The notes under the pieces are model-generated. The model saw only the letters and a program-made list of their open reading frames with translations, ran no database searches and had not been told where the DNA came from. DNA of 64,000 nucleotides from Ophthalmolycus amberensis (taxonomy: Eukaryota > Chordata > Actinopteri > Perciformes > Zoarcidae). The stretch spans positions 3,450,001-3,514,000 of the forward strand of contig JAFEUB010000065.1 in assembly GCA_024529925.1 (NCBI GenBank). The letters run 5' to 3'. Positions 1 through 11,050 of the stretch are shown piece by piece (position 1 is the stretch's first letter; each line of letters opens with the position of its first letter). A program made the position numbers and the translations under genes.

Positions 1-60
1 GGCATACTGCATGCTTGTTTGTCATCGGGTGGGTGTAGATAAACTGAGAAGAATGATCCT

Positions 61-122
61 GTGTGTGTGTGTGTGTCTGTTTGTCTGTGTGTGTGTTTGT
101 GCATGTGTGTGTGTTTGTGTGT
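61..122. repeat. (TG)n microsatellite, interrupted
   Basis: Mostly TG units broken by CTG and TTTG variants. Confidence 0.9.
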
Positions 123-540
123 CAAATGTGATTTATGGGTTAGACCGGTGCAATTAAAATAGGTTTGAATGTGGTATTGTTTACTTTAGTCAGCTGACAT
201 TGACAGCAAATGGTAAATGAACTGTACTTGTAATGGGGCGTTCACACCGGTCGCGTTGATTTTTTGACGCGCGTCGAGATTACATACAAAGTCTATGCAC
301 AGACGCGATGAGACTGGCGCGCCGCGATTTTGCGATGGCGCCGCGCGTTGGACGCGTTATTGCAGTGCGGTGGACGCGGTGGACGCGTTGGACGCCGCAA
401 AATCGCCAACGCGCAAGTTGAAATTTTTCAACTTCTGCGAAATAATCGCGTGACGCTGTGGCGCGATAGCCTATCAGCGTTGAGTTGCTGCCCCCGTCAT
501 CAGTGCCGTAGCTCCTGCCGGTGCTGAATCACAAACAACA

Positions 541-606
541 ATGGAGGACAAATTAATAGTGGCGGTTTGTGGGTTCCCCGAGCTCTACGATACCTCATAT
601 CAATAG
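541..606 (+). pseudogene. Truncated start of a Harbinger MADF/Myb-like protein
   Basis: ATG followed by MEDKLIVAVCGFPELYDTSY and a Gln, then TAG. The pattern 'KLIxAVxxxPELYD' is the usual beginning of the MADF (Myb-like) DNA-binding domain in the second protein of Harbinger elements. Only 21 codons survive before the stop, so it is a relic. Confidence 0.55.
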
Positions 607-765
607 AGACCGGACCAAACTACGTGTATACATGTGTGTGTGTAAACCATACGGTACAAACAATGAATAGACGCTGCCGTATTTACGTCTACGTGACGTT
701 ATTGAGTGCTGGTGGAGCTGCTACGATGTTAGCATAGCCTAGCACCGATCCATCAGAGCTCCATT

Positions 766-886
766 GAGAAGACAAGTAGCCTACAAATCGGCATCATTAT
801 GTAGTTATTTCGGAGTCCCTTTTTGTCGGAGAAGACAAGTACAAATCGGCATCATTATGTAGTTATTTCGGAGTCCCTTTTTGTCG
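766..886. repeat. Tandem duplication inside the Harbinger element
   Basis: Two adjacent copies (766-828 and 829-886) beginning GAGAAGACAAGTA and ending CCCTTTTTGTCG. The second lacks five bases (AGCCT type) present in the first and is otherwise identical. Confidence 0.85.
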
Positions 887-2387
887 GTTTATTTTCCGTT
901 GAATCACAGCCAAATCAGTTTATGTTGTGTTCCTACAGCTGTAGTAAACAGCGACCGGTGGCTTGCTAGACACAGTGAATACAGCTCGATACAATCCACG
1001 GAGCTCCTCTGAACAATATTATGAACCAGACATGACTGCGTTTGGCATTCCGACGTTTGAGGGACTTCCACAACACGTACAAAGCAGCAATTGTCCTTAT
1101 TCCTTTCACGGTTGATAGCGGAAAGTAATGGCGGCCAGGTGAACGGCTTCCAGTCGATAAACCACGCCCCCTCTCCGGCGCTACGAGATTTTGCGGCGTT
1201 TGGTCTGAACACGACCGGCGGCGCGTTGGACGCTTTTTTGCAGTGCGTTGGACGCGATTTTGCAGCGCGTCAAAAAATCAACGCGACCGGTGTGAACGCA
1301 GCATAAGAGCGTTTTTCTGGTCTCCCGACCACTCAAAGCGCTCATACACTACATGTCATCATTCACCCATTCATACACTGATTGCAGGGGCTACCACGCA
1401 AGGTGCCACCTGCCCATCGGGGCTCTAACTAATCATTCATACCTATTCACACACGCTGCAGGAGCAATTTGGAGTCAAGTGTCTTGCCCAAGGACTAGCG
1501 GAGCCGGGGATCAAACCGACATTCCTCTGATTGAAGGACGACCCTGCTCTACCGCTGAGCCACAGTTGCCCTCCAAATGAAACTCTCTTTTATTTATTTA
1601 TTTGTTGAAGACGCCTTTGACCCGGCTCCGACTAGAAATGTAAAAACAATTCAGCGAAACGGATCAGGCCTCAGAGAATGTGACAATGGGAGACAATGAT
1701 GCAGCCTGGAAAACAACTAATAGTTCATTAAGGGATACAGATCATGGCATTTTCAGCTACATGCCGTTGATCATTGGAAATCCCTATGGTGATGGCCTGA
1801 TTGAGCTCCAAGTAGAGGTGGTGCTGCAGCTGTTAATATACCCCTTCCACTGAATATAAAGCATCACTTCTAACCTCTGGGATGTATTTTTCCCTTATTT
1901 CATCTCTGATGGTATTATTGTTTTTAAGTCTGTGTTTTCCAGCGTCTTTGGGGGGGGATGTGTATTCTGGGTCCCTGAAGTGATAATGATGGCTTGCTTG
2001 CTGGTGTCTTTGTTCCGCAGCACAATGCCAATCTGACAGACCAGGCTTGCTAGAAAGGGAAGGTTCAGGAATCAAGAAAACCCAAAACAGCTGTGGCTTG
2101 CTCAACACCATACTTGAGTGGATAGCATTGTTGCTGATGTTTTAATAAGTTACTTTTAATATTTATATACCTGAACAGCTGCTCTGTTAAAGGAACAGTT
2201 TATTGAAAGAAATGTTAATGTCCCAATCAACTTTATCTAGCCCTGATCCTGATCCTAGGACTTTAATCTGTACTCATGCTTACTTAAATGTTGAATAATA
2301 TATATCGGGCACAATGAAATAGCAGCTGTAGCCTATTCATCTCATACCCCTTATTTTTCACAAGCTACTTGATCCAAATACTGAAGG

Positions 2388-2808
2388 TGTCATGATTAGG
2401 CTTTGCCTCATGTGTCTGTGTGTGTGTGTGTGTGTGTGTGTCTCATGAGTGTGTCTACTGATTGTTCAAATTCACTTCACCTGTGCTCAATCACCTGCCC
2501 CTGGCTTTTCACTCTGCCAACCCCACACTGCACTCATTCAACTCACCTGCCTGCAATCCACTCATCACCCCACACATACATACTCCCCTGTTTTCCCTGT
2601 TCCGGTTGTCAGATCGTCGTTGTTCATCCCTTTGTGCTCTTCGTGTCTCCTGTGCTGATCCCTCGTGTTTGTTCAATGGTTTTTGACTTTTCTTGGTTTT
2701 TGCTCGCTCCCTGTTGGAGTCGCTTTAAGTTTTTGTTTATTACTTTTTGGTGACCAGTAAAAGACCTTGTTTTCAACTTCGTCTTTGCTCTGCCCCAGAA
2801 CTGTGACA
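2388..2808 (+). mobile_element. Probable solo LTR, 421 bp
   Basis: Begins TGTCATG and ends TGTGACA, so it has TG...CA termini with a 5-bp TGTCA/TGACA inverted end. Flanks are GAAGG (2383-2387) and CAAGG (2809-2813), a near-perfect 5-bp target duplication as made by Gypsy-type elements. The inside is pyrimidine-rich and has a (TG)n expansion. No internal retroviral-type coding region is present. Confidence 0.55.
2413..2442. repeat. (TG)n microsatellite inside the solo LTR
   Basis: About 14 TG units near the left end of the LTR. Confidence 0.9.
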
Positions 2809-3960
2809 CAAGGCCCTGGTTCAAAGCTATTACGTTTATAAGCTTAAATCATTGAGATTATATCAACAGGGAGAATGATGCTGCTTGACGTTGACGTGAC
2901 CCGATCCACTAGAGAGAAGTTACATCACTCTGTTGGACGGTGAGCGATGATTAGTGACAGAAACGCTGGCTAAAATGAGAAGCTGCTTCCAGAATGTTTT
3001 GCACACCGCCCTAAACTAATGATAATTAGTGGCGTAGCTTAGTGCATTTTGCCAACCTCATTGTGCAGACTTTGAATCATTCACTGGTGCGCATTAACAC
3101 ACTACTGTACTCCATTGCCTGTGACATCCCCTAGTAGGGCTGAAGGAAAATAATCGAATTGCGATTTTTTTTTTTAAGACCAATATTGAAATTGCGTTTT
3201 AGTATGCAATTCCTTTTCTGCTGTATTATTCACTATAACCAAGCAATACATTATTCTACAGTGTATGATCAACACAACATTGGATCCAGTCATATAAACT
3301 GTTCTTTCGTGTAAGCCAGGCCGTCTTATTATGATGAAATTAAATGAATTGATCCATGAATTGATATGAATATCATATATATATATATATTTCGCAACTG
3401 ATTTGTAAAAACCTTCAATCACAGTAGAATATTCTAACTTGAAACGTCAAGCCTGAGAGAACATGTAATATAATCCTCATGACTATAGAACAAAGCATGC
3501 AGAGCAACAGGACTAGTACAACATTGATATATGAAAAATATCTGTATTATTGCGCTCCAGTCAGTAAACAAACTAAAGTGCAGAAATATAAAAAAGCACC
3601 TTATGTGAACATCTTCATTTAACGTATAAACAGAATCTTTAAAAACATGTTTACAACTCAAAGCCTCGTTCTAAAACATGTTGAGGGGTTTGGAGGCACA
3701 GGGGAGACTTTGTTTTGCCTCCAGGGCCAAAGTTGGAGCTCACTTCGGGACTAACCCTTTACTTTACCCAGGAGTTAAGAAGCAAGACACAGGAACTCGA
3801 CTTAGGTTTAGAGGAGCTGCAGGGCAGCATGTGCATGTGAAGCCCAGGGGTGTTTCCAACCCTCTGGTTGGTTAGATTGTGTAGCATTTTAAAAAACCAA
3901 ACTTTTTCCTCAGGGCGGATTTTGGAGTCCAATCAACACTGTAAAGGTTTACTTTCTTGA

Positions 3961-4002
3961 CACAGACACAGACACAGAGAGAGAGAGAGACAGAGAGAGA
4001 GT
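3961..4002. repeat. CAGA/GA simple repeat
   Basis: CAGACA units followed by GA units and a second GA block. Confidence 0.85.
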
Positions 4003-4512
4003 CTATAGACCGCTGAAAAGCTGGAGTTCTTGATGAACAAGGAGGGCTTTGTGCTCATCTTGAGTTTCATATTTCCTACTCTTGGCATCATTTTAGAGCC
4101 CTGGCATTTGGCTCAGTTAAGCCTACAGCCACTATTATTAGCAAATGACTGTGGAGCTAACTTGATAAATAATAGTATGCTGTAGTCAAGCACAACTAAT
4201 TATATTTTTCACTAACATACATTAGAAGCGTTAAGAAAAGCCATGTAAAGCTTTTTCTATACTGTAAATACAAATAGCTGACAATAAATTAAAGCCACCT
4301 GCTGAATTACTGATGACATGTATTTTTCGGAGAACACCCCACTGCCACACTCGCGTTTCTTATTATTTCTGCTCGCTGCCAAACAAAACAAATGAGAGGA
4401 GAAGACTCTTGGGTCTTCTGTCAGAGTGTAGCTGTGGAGACACTTGTGTAGTAAGGCCATACTGCAGTCATCAGAGCTAAGCTCTAGTACCCAGCACCTA
4501 CTAAATAGTAAA

Positions 4513-4615
4513 TATACTTGAATTGATATAGCGCCTTTCTAATCTTCCGAGCACTCAAAGCGTTTTATATTCCATGTCAACATTCACACACACACACACA
4601 CTGATGGCAGAAGCT
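4513..4615 (-). mobile_element. SINE fragment (3' part)
   Basis: The plus strand reads ATATAGCGCCTTTCTAATC, then CACTCAAAGCG, and CATTCACACACA leading to CTGATGGCAG. This is the same tail as the SINE at 208-1572, in the same orientation, with the tRNA head missing. It contains a short (CA)n expansion. Confidence 0.6.
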
Positions 4616-7600
4616 CGTTCTGAATGACATGAGCTGGTGTCTTTGCTATGATGGATGCTCCACGCTGCAAAAACATTTACATTTTCTGTTTACTGGTGTC
4701 TCGATGCATTGATGTGAAGAAAATGCCTCTTTTGCATTTGTTCAATTTATTTTCATTTGTTTTTAGAAAATAAGTTTATTTACTAATAGAAAACTATTGG
4801 GACACCGGAGATAAGAGCGCTATTTTGCTAATAGGCCTCCCTTCAGTCCTGTGCAAAGAAGTCACCAGAGAGGCTGCATTACAGCGTCAATCCTGTGCTT
4901 TAACATGCAGCAGACACGTTGTTTAGACTTGAAGTGTTTTCTGTACTTTATGGCCTTAAAACTTGTCAGTTTCATATGTGTTTGCTCTCTGTCGTGTTTC
5001 TTTGTCTCTGGCACCGTTGCTAGTTATCTTCACAGAAATTGAAGATTCTCAAGTACACCCGGTGGTTCATGGTAATCTATCATACACTGCAAAATCATTT
5101 TATAATTTATAACTTCCAAATGGTCCCACAGATAACAGTGCTTCAGCCTCACTTGGCATCCTGCTTGTTATTAGTGCTGCTGTTCCCCGGCCTCTCCTGA
5201 CAATTTGTCGTCCTACACTGTAGAAAGAAGGGCTCACTTTTCACTACCTGTCAAACATATATTAGTTTAAGTTTTTTTTTTTTTTAACTGTTTCATATAT
5301 TTAACAGGGATTGATGGCTGGTATTCAGCATGTAATGGTAAAGTGTTATTTGGGCAAAGTAGCACCTTAGGTAAAAAAGAACACCCACAGAAAATAGATT
5401 GCATAACAGTATTTTCCATTTAAATGTGGACACACAAATATTTCTAAAGCTGCTCCTAATTTAACAACAGTTAATAAACCCTATGCAATGAATTTTTAGT
5501 CAGGTTTCCCTGGACAATAAATGTTCAAACCGTTAAATAAAAATTGCCAGCAGGTGCTCAGAATATAATGAGACAACACTGCTTACACCAAATGCGTGCT
5601 ATGTGTTCTGTGTCTGTTGTGGTTCATGTGGTAAGTAGGCGGATCTGTAAATGTGCATGTTTATTTTTGTGTAGAGATGGAAAAATATTGGCCGGTGCAG
5701 TCCCTGTAAAAGATCTGCTGAATAAACTATGCCAGAAGGAGAACATACACAAAGGTGTCTGCGGTTCCGTATCATTGCTCTTGGGAGAGCATATGTTTAA
5801 GCTTTTGTTTCTAACAAGAGGCTTCAGTGGTGAACAAATATCTTTACTCTGACTACAGAAAATGTAAATGTGCTTTGTCTTCATACTTTAATATTTCAAC
5901 TGAGGACTTCTGTGAGTAAACATGAGTAAAAGCAATGGGGACACCAGTTGTTTTTATTTGAGCTAGTTTCATATTTGAGCTACATGCAACCGTGTTTTGT
6001 AGCAACAGTATCGTCCCACATTGTGAGAATATATACGGAGCACCTCGAACAAGCGTGTATCACAAACAACATACGCTGTGCTGAAGATTGTATTTGAATA
6101 TTAACTCACTGTCACAGAAAATACCTTCTCTCAGGACTACATTTTCTTCTCCTTTCACAAATTAGTTCTGATTGTGCAAACTGGAAACACATTTCTATTT
6201 ACCACATGCACATGTGTTTACATTTTGATAGTTTGGTAGAGAAGCAACAGTTCCTGTGAGATTCAAACTAGACAGTGACCATACATTGTTATATTTCAAC
6301 TGGCATTTCTTTAAAAGGGAAAGCTATTGTTTGTGTGCAGCTCCTCAGATACTGTTGTGTTTAGAAGAGAACACACCATGGCCCCGACCATAGTGCGCTG
6401 ACAATGATAAAGATGCTGCAGGTAGCTGCAATTGTTACTGGAAAACCTGTACAATGCAATCCGATGCAATACCTTTGCAACAGTGCTGCCTTTTAAAGCT
6501 TATGAAGTTTATTTTTGTCCCCCTAAAACTTTCAGTGCTGACTCCCACTTGTCACTTTTGAGGATGCGGTTTGTGTGGTGTTGCGTCTTACTGCGCTGTA
6601 GATAGTAAGGGCAGCAACTAACAATTATTTGAATTGTACAGTTTGTGCAACAAATCAAAACCCAGATATATTCAATTTGCAATGATATAAAGATATAGAA
6701 AAACAGCAACACCTCCCCTTTCAGAGAACAGAATGTAAGTGACTTCAATGACCGATTATCAAAACTGATTAACTTAATGTTGATTGACCGGAATTGATTC
6801 ATCAACTCATCATTCAAGCACTACATCGTAAGCATGGGCAATATAATGATACATGCTGCAAGACTGTCTATCATCTGAGAGTTTTTCAGCTTGCTGCGTG
6901 GCTCTCGGGACGTCGATGCTTGTTTGTTGATTAGTTAGTCCACTAACTTAGTCCAGACTGGAATATCCTAACCAACTATTGGAAGGACTGCAATGAAACT
7001 TGAATGACTTGAATGAACCAATCACTTGCAGATCACCGCTCTGAACGGTGTCAGACCAATTTAACCTCTGCCTAAAGGCCTGCACTTTTGCTATCATTCT
7101 GTAGTGACAACCGCAGCCTCTTTCTTTTCAATCCCATTCTTTTCCTGGCAACACAAATCGTTAGTGTGTCTCCTAACATGAAACCATGGAAGAAAGGGGC
7201 TCTATATTTAATGTGCCGTAAAAAGGGATCGGATGATCGGCGTCAAAGGACGGGAGGCCCCCGCACTGTCAAGCCTATTCTCACTTCATCTCAGCCCAGC
7301 GATTTATTTGTCAGAGCTGGCACGGCAGATTACCACGACATGGCGAAGGAGTTTTTTTCAGCACAGCCCTGTGCTTTAGCCTCAAATCAATGAAGCATCC
7401 TCTCCGCACACCTATCCAGGCCCTGTCTTACTCTGAGACACCCATTTCGTAAAGAGTTCAACACAAATCTCGAGAGTGTATTATCTGTGGCGCGCCTGTG
7501 TACAGGAGCGTGTCTGCGTGTGCATGTGGAAGTGTTTTCTTGTGATTGTGTTTTGGTGAGGTGAGTTGTAATATGGGAGAGGCTCTGGCAGCTCTATTAT

Positions 7601-7898
7601 CTGGGTGCTGTTAGCCTGTCTGCCAGTGCATGCTTATTTTTCTTTGGGCCCACTCTCCCATTCAAACATTTATTTGCTGCCCTGACATAACCTGTCAAGG
7701 CCCCCTCTGCCTCCCTGTCAGGGAGCAGGGCTTACTGTACTGCCAACCCTGCAGCTTCAAGGCGGTCTGCACTGAGATGTGACCCCTTTTCTTATAGCAC
7801 TGTAAACATTTCCAAACCTTTTCTCTTTGTTTCCCAACATGTAACACGTTCACAAACATGACCAGTTAATATGGAAGTAATGACACTTTCAAATTTAT

Positions 7899-8158
7899 GG
7901 GGCGGCCGTGGCTCACTGGGTTAAGAGGGTCGTCTGGGAACCGGAAGGTCAACGGTTCGATCTCCGACTGGGACGTGTCACGTGTCGAAGTGTACCTGAG
8001 CAACACACTGAACCCCCGGCTCCCCGGGCGCCGATCAATGGCAGCCCACTGCTCCCTATATACAGGGATGGGTCAAGTGCAGTAGTCAAATTTCGTGTAT
8101 GTGTAAAAAATGTATATGACAATAAAAATGGTTTCTTCTTCTTCTTCTTCTTCTTCTT
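7899..8158 (+). mobile_element. tRNA-derived SINE with (TTC)n tail
   Basis: Begins GGGGCGGCCGTGGCTCACTG (A-box region) and has GGTTCGATCT at 7954-7963 (B box) at the usual spacing. After a short body it ends GACAATAAAAATGG followed by eight TTC-type units. Complete and little degraded, so a fairly young insertion. Not a functional tRNA gene. Confidence 0.8.
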
Positions 8159-8340
8159 AAATGCAGTTATTGTGTTTTTTGCTGTGCGTCTTATGTTGCT
8201 ATTTGAATGTGAGTGGTTTTGGTTTGAATGCAATAAGTGCTAGCTTTCTGTCTGAGGGCTACCTGACTTCCACAGTGACTCAGCATTTGATTAAGTGTGT
8301 AATTGAGGGCAAAGTGTAAATTGATTACTGATTCAATTAA

Positions 8341-8700
8341 CCCCATTACAGAAACACAGTTCAGATCCCGGGCAGAAGTTTAGCTTTCCCACTGAAAGCT
8401 TCACAGACCTGACGACAGCCTTGGATTACAAATGGATGACCGAATAGGAGCTTCCGCAGCAGACGGGGGTAAATGCTTTCTGGAGCACATGACGGCTCAA
8501 TTAAAAGTGTTAAATGTGGAAATAATTCTGGGTGCTTATTTGCCAACCGCCTGGGAGGAAGCAGCAGCAGCAGCAGAGAAATGTCATTTTTACTTCTGCA
8601 GTGAATGAGAGCATGATTAAGAGGCTCTGGAGGCCGAAACAACCTGCTGCGGAGCTTGCAAAATGAATCAGGGAGCCCAACAGTTGCCAGTTGTGGCTTT
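8341..8700. other. Complex single-copy-looking non-coding DNA, possible conserved element
   Basis: Balanced composition without repeat signatures, next to a SINE. Contains AATTAAAAG-type homeodomain-like sites and a short GCA triplet run. Only a comparison with other fish could show conservation. Confidence 0.2.
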
Positions 8701-8958
8701 TAGATAAAGCACTTTTTCAACTTGGCAACGTTCAGCCCCTTTCACTTGAAAACTAGTATTATGGATGGCCAGTATGGTCTGGATACTAATGCCAGGAAAG
8801 GTCTTGCAGGCAATTACTGTACTTTCAACTTAAAATTCATATCGAGGCCACTGTGTTTGAGGGAAGTGCTCCAGCACAAAATCAAACTGTGCCACATGTG
8901 GCCTTTACTAAATCGCTTATCTGAATGTATAACTAATGGCAGGGTAGCTCTTGGTATA

Positions 8959-9163
8959 GCAATGTCGGTCGGCCGTTCAGTGCACCACCACTAGACAACT
9001 CTTAAGCATGAGCAGATCAAAGTTTTCATTTGCACAAAACATGTTAAACAATTCATACTTCAGATCAGCATGTTAGCATTGTCATTGTGAGCATGTGAGC
9101 ATGCTGACATTAGCATTTAGCTCAAAGCACCAGACAGAGCCGCTATTATGACTGTGGACTCTT
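8959..9163 (+). repeat. Degraded interspersed repeat copy A
   Basis: GCAATGTCGGTCGGCCGTTC at the start, then after a gap CAGCATGTTAGCATTGTCAT and TTAGCATTTAGCTCAAAGCA. The same landmarks occur at 52089-52425 and partly at 21352-21455, so it is a dispersed family. I recall similar sequence from other teleost genomes but cannot name it. Confidence 0.55.
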
Positions 9164-9199
9164 GTCTTGTTGACTGTTAAGCTCCAACATGTTTCAATT

Positions 9200-9246
9200 A
9201 GATAGATAGATACTGTATTCATCCCCAGGGGGAAGTTTGTCTGTAG
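9200..9246 (-). mobile_element. Retroposon 3' tail with ATCT repeats
   Basis: On the minus strand: CAAACTTCCCCCTGGGGATG, then ACAGTATCTATCTATCTA. Same type of end as the tail at 13330-13392: 'aatttcccc..gggg..aataaagtatct' plus TATCT units. Confidence 0.45.
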
Positions 9247-9700
9247 CATGAGCAAACGAAGTTACACAGTAAAATAAAATATTAAGTGGTTATTACTTAT
9301 TTGATCATATTTGTCCACGGTAAACTATATGGAAGTCAGACGTGCTATATGCCTACCCACCACCGTAACCTCCACACCTTTATTTTCAGCCATGCTACAC
9401 ACAGTGCACTGCTACTTCCTGCTTTTGCACTGACCTTTAGCACTGCACATGAATTATGTAGGATGGAATGCTCCGATGTGAACGTAATTCCTAACTGATA
9501 GTGAATGATAGGGAATAAAAGTGTTGTTTCTTGTTGCTTCACTCTGTCTAAAATGCAAAATATTTACCAAAACGGCTGTGAGCTCTTAAATCAAAGGATT
9601 TCTAACGGTGAACTCTGGCTTCAGAGAATAATCTCTTCACTACATTTCTATTTCTCTCCCACCGCCCTCCCACTTTCTTTTTCATTCATTTCCCGTTACC

Positions 9701-9720
9701 TCCCCCCCCCCCCCCCCCCC
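9701..9720. repeat. Poly-C run
   Basis: About 19 C in a row between CCTC blocks. A long mononucleotide run whose length in an assembly is unreliable. Confidence 0.85.
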
Positions 9721-10179
9721 TCGTCTCTCTCCTGGCTCTAAAAGAAATCTGCTTTAAACCATCGGTCTCCCGGCGCAACACATGCCTCCTCTAGTCACAA
9801 GAGAGAAGGAAAAGAGCATGTGGGGACACAATAGACCCATAACGGGAGCAAATTGTCTCCTTCTCCCTCTCCTTCTCCCCCTCCTTCTCCCCCTCCCTTC
9901 ATCCATCCAGATGCCCAAGCTCTCCGCAAGTCGGGTCCTGTCAGTGTGAGCGGGATAAAAATAACCAGCTGGTGGCTACTGAGAAGACATAATTGAAGTG
10001 GTACAAGGAAACTAAATACTAACATACAACCATTAACAAACATAAGCGCTGGTATTGTAAACTAAATTCATGAACGTGAAACGCAAAATACGATACTTAA
10101 AAGCAACTTCATGTTTAGAATAGTAATTTTTACTTTTACTCCCCACTTCTTCTGTAGTGTTTGTGTGAACAGCACTTGA

Positions 10180-10182
<3 letters not shown>

Positions 10183-10214
<32 letters not shown>
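10183..10214. repeat. (TG)n microsatellite
   Basis: About 16 pure TG units. Confidence 0.95.
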
Positions 10215-10216
<2 letters not shown>

Positions 10217-10756
10217 CCCTCATTTCAAATTTCAGCAGTGTCTGCTCTCTCACCACGGCTCCTCTGCTTGGCTGGTAGAATTCAGAGCCCTAGACGAGCT
10301 GGTCGGAGATCTCAGCAGGATGTTTGGAGGCTGTGATGGAGGATGAAGCCTGCATGCATGAATACAAACTCTGCAGAGAGACTGGGAGTGCTTGTGTGTT
10401 TATTTTGACTTTGTGATTGTTCTTGTGTAGGGGGTCCTCCTTTTTTCATATAAAAGTTGTAATACTCTGGTGGCTCCGATCACCCTGCTGAGGGTCTGGG
10501 AACATCTTGTGTTTATAGGAGTCTTTTCCTACACACCTTGTGTCAAAGTGCAAGGACAACACCGTCTTCTGTCGAGATTCGTCGATCAATCGATCAGTGA
10601 CCGGATGCAGTCGATTTTCTGCTTGATTCGCTAGGACTGGTCTCAGATATAGACGATTCTGTGCTGGTCAAATTTGCACGTTTGCGTCGCACAATGGTTC
10701 ATGTCACGCGCACATTGGCACAGACAGTAACCGACTATTGTCCCAGCCGCGCACAC

Positions 10757-11050
10757 AGGGATGCCAACTTGGCGACTCTCTCGCTGGATTTAGCACATTT
10801 CCAGACCCTCTTAGCAACTTTATTTATAAAACTAGCGACATATTTAGCGACTTACTCAGACCGTCAGGGGAAAAAGCAAGAAATATATTCAAATATAATA
10901 CAACGTATTGTAATTTATTCCAATGCATGCTGCTAGGAGTAATCGCAGTGACCGGCTCTACTGCCAAAAGCCCAGTGTGTCTCCTTTTTCGTGCGCAGTC
11001 AGTAGGTGTGAGGCTGGCAGGAGGAGGCCTCTTGCTGAGTGGGAGATAAT
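10757..11050 (+). repeat. Probable interspersed repeat with TAGCGAC motifs
   Basis: Starts AGGGATGCCAACTTGGCGAC and repeats GCGAC spaced by short AT-rich stretches (TAGCAACTT, TAGCGACATA, TAGCGACTTA). This looks like a dispersed teleost element I cannot name. No terminal repeats were found. Confidence 0.35.

Larger units (their letters stand above)
234..1303. mobile_element. PIF/Harbinger-type non-autonomous DNA transposon, about 1.07 kb
   Basis: The two ends carry long terminal inverted repeats: GCGTTCACACCGGTCGCGTT at the left end (from 238) and its reverse complement at the right end, matching over about 35 bp. Flanks are TAA at 231-233 and TAA at 1304-1306, the 3-bp target duplication of PIF/Harbinger elements. 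Subterminal GC-rich repeats of the GTTGGACGCG type lie at both ends. No intact transposase is present; a short start of a MADF/Myb-like reading frame remains at 541. Confidence 0.8.
208..1572 (-). mobile_element. tRNA-derived SINE, split by the Harbinger insertion
   Basis: Read on the minus strand, the head at 1572 shows an A-box-like TGGCTCAGCGGTAGAGC, a B-box-like GGTTTGATCCC (1507-1517) and GGGCAAGACACTTGACTCC. The body ends near CACTCAAAGCGC. The tail continues on the other side of the transposon (208-230, AAATGGTAAATGAACTGTAC on the plus strand). Homologous tail sequence recurs at 4513-4615. Confidence 0.7.
2809..7898. other. Gene-free stretch
   Basis: Apart from the SINE fragment at 4513-4615 and simple repeats I see nothing here. 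All open frames are short, lack recognisable domains and look like chance. Confidence 0.6.

Noticed and set aside
904..1212. 102-codon minus-strand frame as a Harbinger transposase
   Set aside because: No DDE-type motifs or helix-turn-helix signature can be seen, and the element is far too short for a full transposase.
7899..7980. tRNA gene
   Set aside because: A and B box-like sequences are present, but a full cloverleaf is not, and the unit continues into a SINE body and TTC tail. The same holds for the head at about 1572-1500.
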